The position numbers and the translations under genes are program-made. From NCBI RefSeq assembly GCF_002102345.1, contig NZ_LQPP01000036.1, positions 30,302 through 94,301 on the forward strand: DNA of 64,000 nucleotides, in the 5' to 3' direction. Positions 15,948 through 24,451 of this stretch are shown one piece after another (the stretch's first letter is position 1; every line of letters starts with the position of its first letter). The DNA is from Mycolicibacterium peregrinum. GTDB taxonomy: Bacteria > Actinomycetota > Actinomycetes > Mycobacteriales > Mycobacteriaceae. The notes under the pieces are model-generated. The model saw only the letters and a list, made by a program, of their open reading frames with translations. It was not told the origin of the DNA and did no database searches.

Positions 15948-16730
15948 ATGAGCACCGTCGCAGATGACTTGGCACTGGCCCTCGAGTTGGCCGATCAGGC
16001 CGACACACTGACCATGGACCGCTTCGGCGCCCTGGACCTGCGCATCGAGACGAAACCCGACCTGACCCCGGTCACCGACGCCGACCGCGGCGCCGAGGAA
16101 GCGCTGCGCGCATCGCTGGCCACGGCTCGCCCCAACGACACTGTGTTCGGTGAAGAGTTCGGTGGGACAACGACATTGACCGGACGCCAGTGGGTGATCG
16201 ATCCGATCGACGGCACCAAGAACTTCGTCCGCGGCGTACCGGTGTGGTGCACCCTGATCGCCCTTCTCGAAGACGGCGTCCCGACCGTCGGCGTGGTGAG
16301 TGCTCCGGCCCTGGCCCGCCGCTGGTGGGCGGGCCAGGGCCAGGGTGCGTTCGGTTCGTTCGCCGGGACGGCCCGCAAGCTGTCGGTGTCAGGCGTCGCC
16401 GATCTCGCGTCGGCAAGCCTGTCGTACTCGGACCTCACCACCGGCTGGGATGACCGCCGGGACAACTTCGTCGCGCTGACCGACGCGGTGTGGCGGGTCC
16501 GCGCGTATGGCGACTTCTGGTCGTACTGCATGGTGGCCGAGGGCGCGGTGGACATCGCCTGCGAACCCGAGGTGAAGCTGTGGGACATCGCCCCGCTCGA
16601 CATCCTCATCCGTGAGGCCGGCGGCACATTCACCAGCGTCGACGGCGCGCCCGGTCCACACGGCGGCAGCGCGCTGGCCACCAACGGCCTGGTGCACGCC
16701 GCAGTGCTGGACCGGCTCGCCGGCAACTAG
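15948..16730 (+). CDS. hisN: Inositol-monophosphatase-family histidinol-phosphatase
   Basis: A 260-residue protein from ATG 15948, the length of M. tuberculosis HisN (Rv3137). Metal-binding motifs of the family are present: VFGEEFGG (Glu69/70), DPIDGTKNF (from Asp85), and WDIAPLDIL for the second Asp site. The family removes phosphate with Mg2+; the mycobacterial orthologue serves histidine biosynthesis (histidinol phosphate to histidinol). Gene order with fadE24, fadE23 and nuo nearby agrees with the Rv3137-Rv3145 region. A general inositol or nucleotide phosphatase role is the alternative. Confidence 0.85.
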   Translation: MSTVADDLALALELADQADTLTMDRFGALDLRIETKPDLTPVTDADRGAEEALRASLATARPNDTVFGEEFGGTTTLTGRQWVIDPIDGTKNFVRGVPVWCTLIALLEDGVPTVGVVSAPALARRWWAGQGQGAFGSFAGTARKLSVSGVADLASASLSYSDLTTGWDDRRDNFVALTDAVWRVRAYGDFWSYCMVAEGAVDIACEPEVKLWDIAPLDILIREAGGTFTSVDGAPGPHGGSALATNGLVHAAVLDRLAGN

Positions 16731-16731
16731 C

Positions 16732-17646
16732 TCAGGGCCGGAGTACGTACCGGCCGCGCACCCCACCCTTGGCGAGTGCCCGGTGGGCATCGGCCACCTG
16801 ATCCAGCGGCAGCACCGCATGTACCCGCGCCGGCAACTGGCCGGACGCCGCGCGGGCGAGGAGGCCGGCGAGCCGGGTGCCGTCGGGGTGGGCCACAACG
16901 GCTGACACGGTGATGCCGCGTTCGACCGGCGGTTCTGCGCTCGGCTGTACCCCGACGAACTGCCCGCCGTCGCGGACCAGCGCGAGAGCCGCCTGCTGCA
17001 TGGCGCCGGCGTCGGCAACCGCGTCCCACCCCGGCTCGGCCTCGGCGGTGAAGGCAGCTCCCAGGCCGCGGACGAATTCCTCATCGTGCTCGCGGGCCAG
17101 CCCGGTCACTTTCCAACCGCGTTCCTGGGCGAGCACGGCGAGGTATCCCCCGACCGCACCCGCGGCGCCGGTGACCAACAGCCGATCCCCTGCCGGTGCG
17201 TCGCCCAGCAGATCGAGGATCTGCGCCGCGGCCAATCCGTTGAGCGGCACCGTCGATGCCGTGATCAAGTCCAATTCGTCCGGCACGACAGCACCATCGG
17301 CCGCCGACGCCACCAGTTGCTCGGCGTAGGTGCCGTAGTCCCGGTCGAATCCGGCCACGACACCGGCCACCCGAGTCCCAACAGCCAGATCTACACCTGG
17401 CCCGACGGCCTCGACGGTGCCTGCGAAATCCCAGCCGAGTCCGGTCCAGTTCGGTTGATCGACCAGACCCAGATCGTGGAACACGCCGCCTGCGACACCG
17501 AGGTCGACGGGATTCACCGTCGCCGCGGCAACCTTGACCCGGACCTGGCCGGGACCAGGCTCGGTCAGCGCAACGTCGATGATCTCGATCGAATCCGGCC
17601 CATCCGGGGTACGGACGACCGCGGCGCGAAACGTGGTAACAGACAT
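16732..17646 (-). CDS. Zinc-less MDR-family quinone/NADPH oxidoreductase
   Basis: A 304-residue protein starting at ATG 17646 after AAGGAG. It has the GroES-like N-terminal domain (TVNPVDLGVAGG) and a Rossmann domain with TGAAGAVGGYLAVLAQ, as in quinone oxidoreductases of the medium-chain dehydrogenase family; no catalytic or structural zinc cysteines are present. It probably reduces quinones or enones with NADPH. It diverges from an HxlR regulator gene across a 34-bp palindrome, the classic arrangement of an electrophile- or quinone-responsive pair. It ends one base after the stop of hisN on the other strand. Confidence 0.88.
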   Translation of the reverse strand: MSVTTFRAAVVRTPDGPDSIEIIDVALTEPGPGQVRVKVAAATVNPVDLGVAGGVFHDLGLVDQPNWTGLGWDFAGTVEAVGPGVDLAVGTRVAGVVAGFDRDYGTYAEQLVASAADGAVVPDELDLITASTVPLNGLAAAQILDLLGDAPAGDRLLVTGAAGAVGGYLAVLAQERGWKVTGLAREHDEEFVRGLGAAFTAEAEPGWDAVADAGAMQQAALALVRDGGQFVGVQPSAEPPVERGITVSAVVAHPDGTRLAGLLARAASGQLPARVHAVLPLDQVADAHRALAKGGVRGRYVLRP

Positions 17647-17723
17647 GGAAACTCACTCCTTGTAGACCCTTGTGTGACCTGCTTTCTCACTCCACGATGG
17701 AGGGGTAGCTCTCTAATGGGAAG

Positions 17724-17757
17724 TACGCACTTCGAAGTGCGCACTTCGAAGTGCGTA
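17724..17757. promoter_or_regulatory. 34-bp perfect palindrome, probable HxlR operator
   Basis: Two copies of CACTTCGAAGTG (17728-17739 and 17742-17753), 14 bases apart centre to centre, make a perfectly self-complementary 34-bp block. It lies 78 bases from the oxidoreductase start and 28 bases from the HxlR start, in the shared divergent promoter region. Tandem dyads of this type fit binding of two HxlR dimers. Confidence 0.75.
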
Positions 17758-17784
17758 AGTCACCTCGGACGAAATGGAGCGGAC

Positions 17785-18234
17785 GTGCCGACGACAACCG
17801 CGGCCCAGAAACGGGCCCGAGCAAAGATGGATTACGACGCCTTCCTGGCGAACTGCCCCAGCCGCCAGCTGCTCGACCGCATCAGCGACAAGTGGGTGGC
17901 GCTGATCCTGGCGGCGCTCGGGGGCGACGGCCCACGACCGGAGGCCGACGGCTCCGGCGAACCACGTCCGATGCGCTACTCCGAACTCTCCCGGCGCCTG
18001 GCCGGGGTCAGCCAGAAGATGCTCACCCAGACGCTGCGATCCCTCGAACGCGATGGCCTGCTCACCCGGACCGTGACCGCGAGCGTGCCGGTCACAGTCA
18101 CTTACGAGCTCACCGACCTGGGCATTTCCTTGCAGCGATTGATGATCGGGGTCAAGTCATGGGCCGAGGCGCACATGGACGAGGTGCGCACAAATCGCGA
18201 GCGGCACGACCAGCTCTCGGCGGCCGAACCCTGA
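17785..18234 (+). CDS. HxlR-family transcriptional regulator
   Basis: A 149-residue protein from GTG 17785 with GGAG five bases upstream. The HxlR winged-helix domain spans about residues 20-120: CPSRQLLDRISDKWVALIL, MRYSELSRRLAGVSQKMLTQTLRSLERDGLL, and a wing VTYELTDLG. The conserved Cys at the start of the domain (ANCPSR) is the residue often used for redox or electrophile sensing in this family. It probably represses the divergent oxidoreductase gene and itself through the palindrome at 17724-17757. An insertion GDGPRPEADGSGEP in the domain is unusual but in frame. Confidence 0.9.
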   Translation: MPTTTAAQKRARAKMDYDAFLANCPSRQLLDRISDKWVALILAALGGDGPRPEADGSGEPRPMRYSELSRRLAGVSQKMLTQTLRSLERDGLLTRTVTASVPVTVTYELTDLGISLQRLMIGVKSWAEAHMDEVRTNRERHDQLSAAEP

Positions 18235-18264
18235 TCTCCGGCGCTGTGAAGTTGGTAACAGATG

Positions 18265-18292
18265 CCGTACCTTACTCCGGAGTAAGATACGG
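18265..18292. promoter_or_regulatory. 28-bp palindrome upstream of fadE24
   Basis: CCGTACCTTACTCC / GGAGTAAGATACGG is a dyad with one mismatch, centred about 50 bases before the fadE24 start. Symmetry and length fit a TetR-type operator; the regulator is not identifiable here. Confidence 0.6.
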
Positions 18293-18328
18293 TCAGATGC
18301 GTCGCTACGACCAGCAGAGGCAGCTGAC

Positions 18329-19726
18329 ATGACCAACACCCTGCCGTCCAAGAACGGCACCCCATCCCGTCCCTCCAGCTCCGGCCGGCAAAGTGCGGTC
18401 GGACTGCACAAGCACAAGCGGACAGCGACCGACATCGGGTTGGCGCTGATCACGCCCATCGTCGGCCAGGAATTCCTGGACCGCTACGGCCTGCGCGATC
18501 CGCTCAACCGCGGCCTGAAATACGGTGTGAAGCAGGTGTTTTCGACTGCGGGCGCGGCCACCCGCCAATTCCAGCGGATCCAGGGACTCGGCAAGGCGCC
18601 CACCAGGCTGAAAGCCAGCGGGGCCGACTACTTCGACCTGACCCCCGACGAAGACCAGCAGATGATCGTCGAGACGGTCCGGGAGTTCGCCGAGGAGATC
18701 CTGCGACCCGCCGCGCACGACGCCGACGAGGCCGCGGCCTACCCTGCGGACCTCATTGCCAAGGCCGCTGAGCTGGGCATCACCGCCGTCAACGTGCCCG
18801 AGGACTTCGACGGCATCGCCGAGCACCGCAGCACCGTCACCAATGCGCTCGTCGCCGAGGCCCTGGCCTACGGCGATATGGGCCTGGCCCTGCCGATCCT
18901 CGCGCCCGGCGGTGTCGCCTCGGCCCTGACCCACTGGGGTAGCGCCGACCAGCAGGCCACCTACCTCAAGGAATTCGCCGGCGAGAGCGTGCCGCAGGCG
19001 TGTGTGGCGATCGCCGAACCGCACCCCCTGTTCGACCCCACCGCACTCAAGACCACTGCGGTCCGTACCCCCAGCGGCTATCGCCTGTCTGGCGTCAAGT
19101 CGCTGGTTCCGGCAGCTGCCAACGCCGAATTGTTCATCGTGGCAGCGCAATTGGACGGTAAGCCTGCGTTGTTCATCGTCGAGGCCTCGTCGCCGGGGCT
19201 CACGGTCAAGGCCGATCCGAGCATGGGAATCCGTGCGGCCGCCCTCGGTCAGGTCGAGCTCGACAACGTGGCGGTGCCGCTGGGCAACCGCCTTGGTGAG
19301 GACGAGGCCACCGACCAGGACTACTCAGAGGCGATTGCCCTGTCCCGGCTGGGCTGGGCCGCCCTGGCCGTCGGCACCTCGCACGCGGTGCTCGACTACG
19401 TCATCCCCTACATCAAGGAACGCACGGCCTTCGGTGAGCCGATCGCGCACCGCCAGTCGGTGGCCTTCATGACCGCCAACATCGCCATCGAACTCGACGG
19501 CCTGCGGCTGATCACCTGGCGCGGCGCCGCCCGTGCCGAGCAGGGACTGCCGTTCGCCCGCGAGGCGGCACTGGCCCGCAAGCTCGGCACCGACAAGGGC
19601 ATGCAGATCGGTCTGGACGGCGTCCAGCTGCTCGGCGGTCACGGTTACACCAAGGAACACCCGGTCGAGCGCTGGTACCGCGATCTGCGTGCCATCGGCG
19701 TCGCCGAGGGTGTCGTAGTCATCTAG
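18329..19726 (+). CDS. fadE24: Acyl-CoA dehydrogenase FadE24
   Basis: A 465-residue protein close in length to M. tuberculosis FadE24 (Rv3139). It has an extra N-terminal segment (about 1-100, KRTATDIGLALITPIVGQEF) before the acyl-CoA dehydrogenase core (about 105-465). The FAD/substrate region CVAIAEP and the C-terminal QLLGGHGYTKEHPVERWYRD are present, and the protein stops right after the AEG segment where the catalytic Glu lies. It sits 30 bases upstream of fadE23, and the two may form an alpha2beta2 heterotetramer like other mycobacterial FadE pairs. Both orthologues are known to be induced by isoniazid in M. tuberculosis. The exact acyl substrate is unknown. Confidence 0.92.
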   Translation: MTNTLPSKNGTPSRPSSSGRQSAVGLHKHKRTATDIGLALITPIVGQEFLDRYGLRDPLNRGLKYGVKQVFSTAGAATRQFQRIQGLGKAPTRLKASGADYFDLTPDEDQQMIVETVREFAEEILRPAAHDADEAAAYPADLIAKAAELGITAVNVPEDFDGIAEHRSTVTNALVAEALAYGDMGLALPILAPGGVASALTHWGSADQQATYLKEFAGESVPQACVAIAEPHPLFDPTALKTTAVRTPSGYRLSGVKSLVPAAANAELFIVAAQLDGKPALFIVEASSPGLTVKADPSMGIRAAALGQVELDNVAVPLGNRLGEDEATDQDYSEAIALSRLGWAALAVGTSHAVLDYVIPYIKERTAFGEPIAHRQSVAFMTANIAIELDGLRLITWRGAARAEQGLPFAREAALARKLGTDKGMQIGLDGVQLLGGHGYTKEHPVERWYRDLRAIGVAEGVVVI

Positions 19727-19756
19727 CCCGGGCCCTACCCAACTGAAAGACTAATC

Positions 19757-20977
19757 ATGGCAATCAATCTGGAAATGCCCCGCAAGCTCCAGGCGGTCAT
19801 CGAGAAGGGCCACCAGGGCGCTGCGGAGATGCTTCGCCCGATCTCGCGCAAGTACGACCTCGCCGAACACGCCTACCCCGTCGAGCTGGACACCCTGGCC
19901 ACCCTGTTCGAAGGCATCTCGGAAGCGAAGACCATCTCGTTCGCCGGCGCCGAGGCGTTCCGCGACGACGCCAACACCAAGGGCGAGAAGGTCACCGTCA
20001 ACGGCGCCAACATGTCCGCGCTGCTCAACGCGCTGGAGATCAGCTGGGGCGACGTCGCCCTGCTGCTCTCGGTGCCGCGTCAGGGCCTGGGCAACGCCGC
20101 CATCTCCTCGGTGGCCACCCCCGAGCAGCTCGAGCGACTCGGTAAGGACGTGTGGGCCGCCATGGCCATCACCGAGCCGTCCTTCGGATCGGATTCGGCG
20201 GCAGTCACCACCACGGCGGTGCTCGACGGCGACGAGTATGTGATCAACGGCGAGAAGATCTTCGTCACCGCAGGTTCGCGAGCCAGCCACATCGTGGTGT
20301 GGGCGACGCTGGACAAATCGTTGGGCCGGGCGGCGATCAAGTCGTTCATCGTGCCGCGCGAACATCCCGGGGTCACCGTCGAGCGCCTTGAGCACAAGCT
20401 GGGCATCAAGGCGTCCGACACCGCGGTGATCCGCTTCGAGAACGCGCGTATCCCCAAGGACAACCTCCTGGGCGATCCGGAAGTCCACGTGGAGAAGGGT
20501 TTTGCCGGGGTCATGGAGACCTTCGACAACACCCGGCCGATCGTGGCGGCCATGGCGGTCGGTATTGCCCGCGCCGCGCTGGAGGACCTGCGGGCGATCC
20601 TCACCGACGCCGGTATCGAGATCTCCTACGACAAGCCCGCTCACGCGCAGAGCGCCGCGGCAGCGGAGTTCCTGCGTATGGAGGCCGACTGGGAGGCCGG
20701 CTACCTGTTGACGGTGCGCTCGGCATGGCAGGCCGACAACAGCATCCCGAACTCCAAGGAAGCCTCGATGGGTAAGGCCAAGGCCGCCCGCGTGGCCAGC
20801 GACATCACCCTCAAGGCTGTCGAAATGGCAGGTACCACCGGCTATTCCGAGCAGACCCTGCTGGAGAAGTGGGCCCGGGACTCGAAGATCCTCGACATCT
20901 TCGAAGGCACTCAGCAGATTCAGCAGCTGGTGGTCGCCCGCCGCCTGCTGGGGCTGTCCTCGGCCGAATTGAAATAG
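19757..20977 (+). CDS. fadE23: Acyl-CoA dehydrogenase FadE23
   Basis: A 406-residue protein with the acyl-CoA dehydrogenase signatures AITEPSFGSDSAAV, AGTTGYSEQTLLEKWARDSK and the catalytic base Glu383 in IFEGTQQIQ. It is one residue group longer than typical Rv3140. It is cotranscribed with fadE24 (30-base gap) and followed by a strong terminator. It is expected to oxidise an acyl-CoA to the 2-enoyl-CoA with FAD, in the cytoplasm, probably together with FadE24. Confidence 0.92.
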   Translation: MAINLEMPRKLQAVIEKGHQGAAEMLRPISRKYDLAEHAYPVELDTLATLFEGISEAKTISFAGAEAFRDDANTKGEKVTVNGANMSALLNALEISWGDVALLLSVPRQGLGNAAISSVATPEQLERLGKDVWAAMAITEPSFGSDSAAVTTTAVLDGDEYVINGEKIFVTAGSRASHIVVWATLDKSLGRAAIKSFIVPREHPGVTVERLEHKLGIKASDTAVIRFENARIPKDNLLGDPEVHVEKGFAGVMETFDNTRPIVAAMAVGIARAALEDLRAILTDAGIEISYDKPAHAQSAAAAEFLRMEADWEAGYLLTVRSAWQADNSIPNSKEASMGKAKAARVASDITLKAVEMAGTTGYSEQTLLEKWARDSKILDIFEGTQQIQQLVVARRLLGLSSAELK

Positions 20978-21038
20978 TTCGCTCTCCTGCCGGATTCTCC
21001 CGGCGAGCAGTCCCCCGCAAGCGGGAGGGGCCCCAGTG

Positions 21039-21071
21039 AAAGTGCCCGGTTCCATGGGAACCGGGCACTTT
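21039..21071 (+). terminator. Intrinsic terminator of fadE23
   Basis: A 15-bp stem built on AAGTGCCCGGTTCC (21040-21053) and GGAACCGGGCACTT (21057-21070) with a 3-base loop, running into TTTT on the plus strand, 61 bases after the fadE23 stop. Confidence 0.9.
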
Positions 21072-21147
21072 TGCGTCCGCCAGTGGTAGCGGCCACCGGT
21101 GGCAGCCATCGGGGCCGGCGGCTGCTGAACGAGCGCAGACCCCTGAC

Positions 21148-21194
21148 ATAGCGAAATCGCCCAGAACACTTGGTGTTCTGGGCGATCTCGCTAT
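21148..21194. terminator. Long hairpin between converging fadE23 and antigen 85 genes
   Basis: Fourteen perfect pairs (ATCGCCCAGAACAC, 21156-21169, with 21173-21186), one mismatch, then seven more pairs. It starts 16 bases past the stop of the antigen 85 gene on the minus strand. There is no T run, so it is an I-shaped mycobacterial terminator for that gene. Confidence 0.75.
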
Positions 21195-21209
21195 CGCGTG
21201 TTGTCCGGC

Positions 21210-22187
21210 TTAGCCGAGCACCCGCTGCAGGTCCGGAACCATGGCCTGCAACTGCTGGCCCCAGTACGCCCAGTTGTGGGTACCGGAATCCGGGAAGTTG
21301 AACACACCGTTGGTGCCACCAGCGGCGATGTAGTTGTCCTGGAAGCTGCGGTTGGTCTTGATGGTCAGGCCTTCGAGGAAGGTGGCAGGCAGGTCGCCGC
21401 CGCCCAGCTCGTTGGGCTGGCCGTTACCGCAGTAGATCCACAGACGGGTGTTGTTGGCGACCAACGTGGGGATCTGCACCATCGGATCGTTGCGCTTCCA
21501 GGCGCTGTTCGGGTCCTCGGTCGGGCCCCACATGTCGTTGGCCTTGTAGCCGCCGGCATCACCCATGGAGATGTTGATCAGGAACGGCCACCAGCCCTCG
21601 GACGGGTTCAGGAAGCCCGACATCGAACCGGCGTAGATGAACCGGTCGGGGTGGTAGGTCGCCAGGATGAGCGCGGCGGAGCCGGCCATGGACAGGCCGA
21701 TCGCTGCGTTACCGTTCGCCGCGACATCGCGGTTCGCGGCCAGCCACTGCGGCAGCTCGCTGGTCAGGAAGGTCTCCCACTTGTACGTGGTGCAACCGGC
21801 CTTACCGCAGGCCTGGTTGTACCAGTCGCTGTAGAAGCTGGACTGACCGCCGACCGGCATGACCACCGAAAGACCGCTGTTGAGGAACATCTCGAACGCG
21901 TTGGTGTTGATGTCCCAGCCGTTGAAGTCGTCCTGAGCACGCAGGCCGTCGAGCAGGTACACCGCGTGCGAACCCGGCCCACCACTCTGGAACTGAATCT
22001 TGATGTCGCGGCCCATCGACGGCGACGGGACCATCAGGTACTCCACCGGCAGACCCGGCCGGGAGAATGCTCCCGCGGTCGCCGACCCGCCGGTCACTCC
22101 GATCAAGCCAGGCAGCAACAGCGCTGCCACAGCCGCCACCGTCATGCGGCGTGCCCAATGGCCACGAATCTTGTCAATGAAGGTCAT
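21210..22187 (-). CDS. fbpB: Antigen 85 mycolyltransferase (Ag85B-like)
   Basis: A 325-residue protein; ATG 22187 gives the usual MTFIDKIRGHWARRMTV start of mycobacterial Ag85B. Signal peptide 1-40, mature start FSRPGLPVEYL. The catalytic triad is present: Ser166 in GLSMAGS (mature Ser126), Glu272 and His304 in SGTHNWAYWG. The fibronectin-binding segment FEMFLNSGLSVVMPVGGQ and the Cys pair of ACGKAGC are intact. Antigen 85 enzymes transfer mycolic acids between trehalose monomycolates and onto arabinogalactan outside the membrane. A two-residue insertion before NDPMVQIP shifts Glu and His by two relative to Ag85B numbering. Copy letter (A/B/C) is by resemblance only. Confidence 0.93.
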   Translation of the reverse strand: MTFIDKIRGHWARRMTVAAVAALLLPGLIGVTGGSATAGAFSRPGLPVEYLMVPSPSMGRDIKIQFQSGGPGSHAVYLLDGLRAQDDFNGWDINTNAFEMFLNSGLSVVMPVGGQSSFYSDWYNQACGKAGCTTYKWETFLTSELPQWLAANRDVAANGNAAIGLSMAGSAALILATYHPDRFIYAGSMSGFLNPSEGWWPFLINISMGDAGGYKANDMWGPTEDPNSAWKRNDPMVQIPTLVANNTRLWIYCGNGQPNELGGGDLPATFLEGLTIKTNRSFQDNYIAAGGTNGVFNFPDSGTHNWAYWGQQLQAMVPDLQRVLG

Positions 22188-22617
22188 ACTGCGAATCCAT
22201 CCGTTTCCGGTCAACTACGCCATTTGCGTGATCAGCGATAAGCATCGCCAAGCGACACCGCAGCGACCGAGTCACTGCACTGTCACGCCCGCTCGTCTGA
22301 GCCGGTGCCTCTGATGAGCGGACCGAAGAATTCAGTTGTTGCGCCATGAGTAAATCACGGGCCCACGACGGGGGAAAACCCGCCGCGCAGCGCCGAACTG
22401 CATATCTACGGATTCAAAAAAGTGAATTCGGCTTTATCTATCGCCGGCCCGCAGACCATCTAGCTGGGAAAACAGTTCCAACCCCCGGACCGCGCCCGCG
22501 GTATCGGATGAACACCGATGCCTATCTGTTCACAACCAGTGTCCAGAGGGTTATCTGATCGTCGCCAACCGGTTTTCGAAATGCCCGCGCGTCGCCTCCT
22601 CGGACCCCGCGACGGCG
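22188..22617. other. 430-base intergenic region, no confident gene
   Basis: The promoter of the antigen 85 gene (minus) must lie here. The stretch 22370-22560 is distinctly AT-richer than the surroundings (GATTCAAAAAAGTGAATT and similar). A 70-codon frame at 22346-22558 (+) has no ribosome binding site and an uneven composition, and I do not call it a gene. Confidence 0.5.
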
Positions 22618-22637
22618 ACCATACAAAAAAGTATGGT
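22618..22637. promoter_or_regulatory. 20-bp inverted repeat overlapping the monooxygenase promoter
   Basis: ACCATAC-AAAAAA-GTATGGT is a perfect dyad. TATGGT (22632-22637) could be the -10 box; ATG follows at 22649 with no good ribosome binding site, so the message may be leaderless or nearly so. The dyad would then be an operator overlapping the -10 element. Confidence 0.55.
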
Positions 22638-22648
22638 AACTTTCGGCC

Positions 22649-23815
22649 ATGACCTCGCCTCTCACCACGGACTGCGTCATCACCGCCGAATTCGTCGCTC
22701 GACTGGCCGATCGGGCCGGTGAAGCCGAGGAGTTGCGCCGGCTTCCCGACGCGACGGTGACCGACCTCGTCGACTCCGGATTCACCGAACTCCTGGTGCC
22801 CGCCCGCTATGGCGGTCAGCAGGCCGATTTCCCGGCCATCCTGGACCCCGTACGCCGGATGGCCCACGGATGCACGTCAAGCGCCTGGACCATCGGCTTC
22901 CTGGCCCTGCACAACTGGATGCTCGCGCTGTTCGGCGAGCAGGCTCAGGAAGAGGCCTTCGCGAGCCGCCCGTTCCTGGCGCCGGCCCCACTCGCGCCGA
23001 CCGGGCGCGGACTTCCGGCCGACGGCGGCATCCGCCTCACCGGCCGATGGTCCTGGGCGACCGGAGTCATGCACGGAAACTGGATCATCGTCGCCGCGCT
23101 GTGCGGCCCCGACGACGCGCTGTACCCGGCGCTCGCGCTGCTGCCGATCGGCGACGTGACCGTGGCCGACGTGTGGCACACCGACGGCATGCGGGCCACC
23201 GGTTCCAACGACGCCATCGCCACCGACGTGTTCGTCCCGGAGCACCGACTGGTGAAGGTGCTCGACATCTATTCCGGTACCGCCCCGGGCGCGGGTTTAC
23301 ACGACAGCAGCGCCTACCGCTGGCCGATGGTGCCCGCACTGGCACTGCTGGCGGCGATGCCCGCACTGGGCAGCGCCGAGCGGGTCACCGAGATCTACGC
23401 GAAACGCCTCGGTGAACGGGTGCTGCCCTATGAGGGCGTCGTACAGAAGGACAAGCCGATCGCGCAGGCTCACCTGGCCGGGGCGCAAGTCCGGGTGCGC
23501 GCTCTGCGCGCCCTGCTGGCCGACACGGTCGGAGAGATAGAGAGCATCGTGGCGACCGGCGACGCAGTGGACAAGCCGGTCCGCGCGCAGGCCCGTCTGG
23601 CGGCGGCGCACATCGTCTCCGAATCCAAGGCGGTGATCGGCGATCTGATGGGTGCGGGCGGAGCCAGCATCCATTTCCTTTCGAGCCCGTTGCAGCGGTT
23701 CAAACGCGATGTCGATGTGCTGTCCGGCCACGTGGTGTTCGATTACGACACCAGCCGGGAGTTGGCCGGTGCGCTGGCGCTGGGGATGAAGATCCCTCGT
23801 ACATCGATGATCTGA
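22649..23815 (+). CDS. Class D flavin-dependent monooxygenase (acyl-CoA dehydrogenase fold)
   Basis: A 388-residue protein with the acyl-CoA dehydrogenase fold but the pattern of flavin-dependent hydroxylases (HsaA, HpaB/C2, DszC type): GFTELLVPARYGG, ARRM-like VRRMAHGCTSSAWTIGF, LTGRWSWATGVMHGNWI, and the C-terminal SPLQRFKRDVDVLSGHVVFDYD. Such enzymes use reduced FMN from a partner reductase to hydroxylate phenols or similar substrates. The next gene, 12 bases away, encodes a flavodoxin-fold reductase that could be the partner. The operator-like dyad at 22618-22637 covers its promoter. The substrate is unknown. Confidence 0.82.
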   Translation: MTSPLTTDCVITAEFVARLADRAGEAEELRRLPDATVTDLVDSGFTELLVPARYGGQQADFPAILDPVRRMAHGCTSSAWTIGFLALHNWMLALFGEQAQEEAFASRPFLAPAPLAPTGRGLPADGGIRLTGRWSWATGVMHGNWIIVAALCGPDDALYPALALLPIGDVTVADVWHTDGMRATGSNDAIATDVFVPEHRLVKVLDIYSGTAPGAGLHDSSAYRWPMVPALALLAAMPALGSAERVTEIYAKRLGERVLPYEGVVQKDKPIAQAHLAGAQVRVRALRALLADTVGEIESIVATGDAVDKPVRAQARLAAAHIVSESKAVIGDLMGAGGASIHFLSSPLQRFKRDVDVLSGHVVFDYDTSRELAGALALGMKIPRTSMI

Positions 23816-23827
23816 CGGGCCGATCTG

Positions 23828-24451
23828 ATGAAGACTCTGTGGATCGAGGCCAGCCCGAAGGGGGACGACGCGTTGTCCTCGCAGTTGGCGCTGGCCTACC
23901 TGGATACCGCCGACCCGGTCGGCGAGGTGGAACGCCTCTCGGTGTGGGACGACGATGTGCTGCGGTTCGGCCGGGATGCGGCGATCGCCAAGTTCGCTCA
24001 GCTGTTCGGCGAGCCGATCACCGAGGACCAGCAGGCGGTGTGGCAGCAGGTGCTCGCCGAGATCGAGCGGGTGCGTGGCTTCGACCGACTGGTGGTGTCC
24101 TCCCCCATGTGGAACTGGCATGTGCCACATGCCCTCAAGGCGTGGATCGACATCATCGTGCAGCCGGTGGCCAGCTTCACCCTCAACGAACGCGGTGAAC
24201 ACGTGGGCACCCTCGGTGAGGGAAAACCGTTGCAGCTCATCCTGACCCGCAGCAGTGCCTACGACGGGCGTCACCCTGAACTGCAGGATTTCCAGAAGCC
24301 GTATCTGGAGTATGTGTTCGAAATGCTGGGCTACCGTGTCGACACCCTGGTGGTGGAGCCCACCACCCGGTGGACGCCTGCCGAACGGGAACAGATGCGT
24401 GCCGAGGCGCTGGAGCAGGTCCGGGACGCCGCACGAGGCGGTGGCGCCTAG
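23828..24451 (+). CDS. Flavodoxin-fold NAD(P)H:FMN oxidoreductase (AzoR/NQO-like)
   Basis: A 207-residue protein with the AzoR fold: an N-terminal beta strand and phosphate loop (LWIEASPKGDDALSS), SSPMWNWHVPHALKAWID that holds the isoalloxazine, and TRSSAYDG. The family reduces quinones, azo dyes or free FMN with NAD(P)H. It sits 12 bases after the class D monooxygenase gene, so the simplest reading is that it supplies reduced flavin; this would differ from the flavin reductases usually used. The stop overlaps the stop of the converging efflux gene by three bases. Confidence 0.85.
   Translation: MKTLWIEASPKGDDALSSQLALAYLDTADPVGEVERLSVWDDDVLRFGRDAAIAKFAQLFGEPITEDQQAVWQQVLAEIERVRGFDRLVVSSPMWNWHVPHALKAWIDIIVQPVASFTLNERGEHVGTLGEGKPLQLILTRSSAYDGRHPELQDFQKPYLEYVFEMLGYRVDTLVVEPTTRWTPAEREQMRAEALEQVRDAARGGGA

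Noticed and set aside
22346..22558. Possible 70-residue gene between antigen 85 and the monooxygenase
   Set aside because: No ribosome binding site, odd composition and no recognisable family; treated as intergenic.
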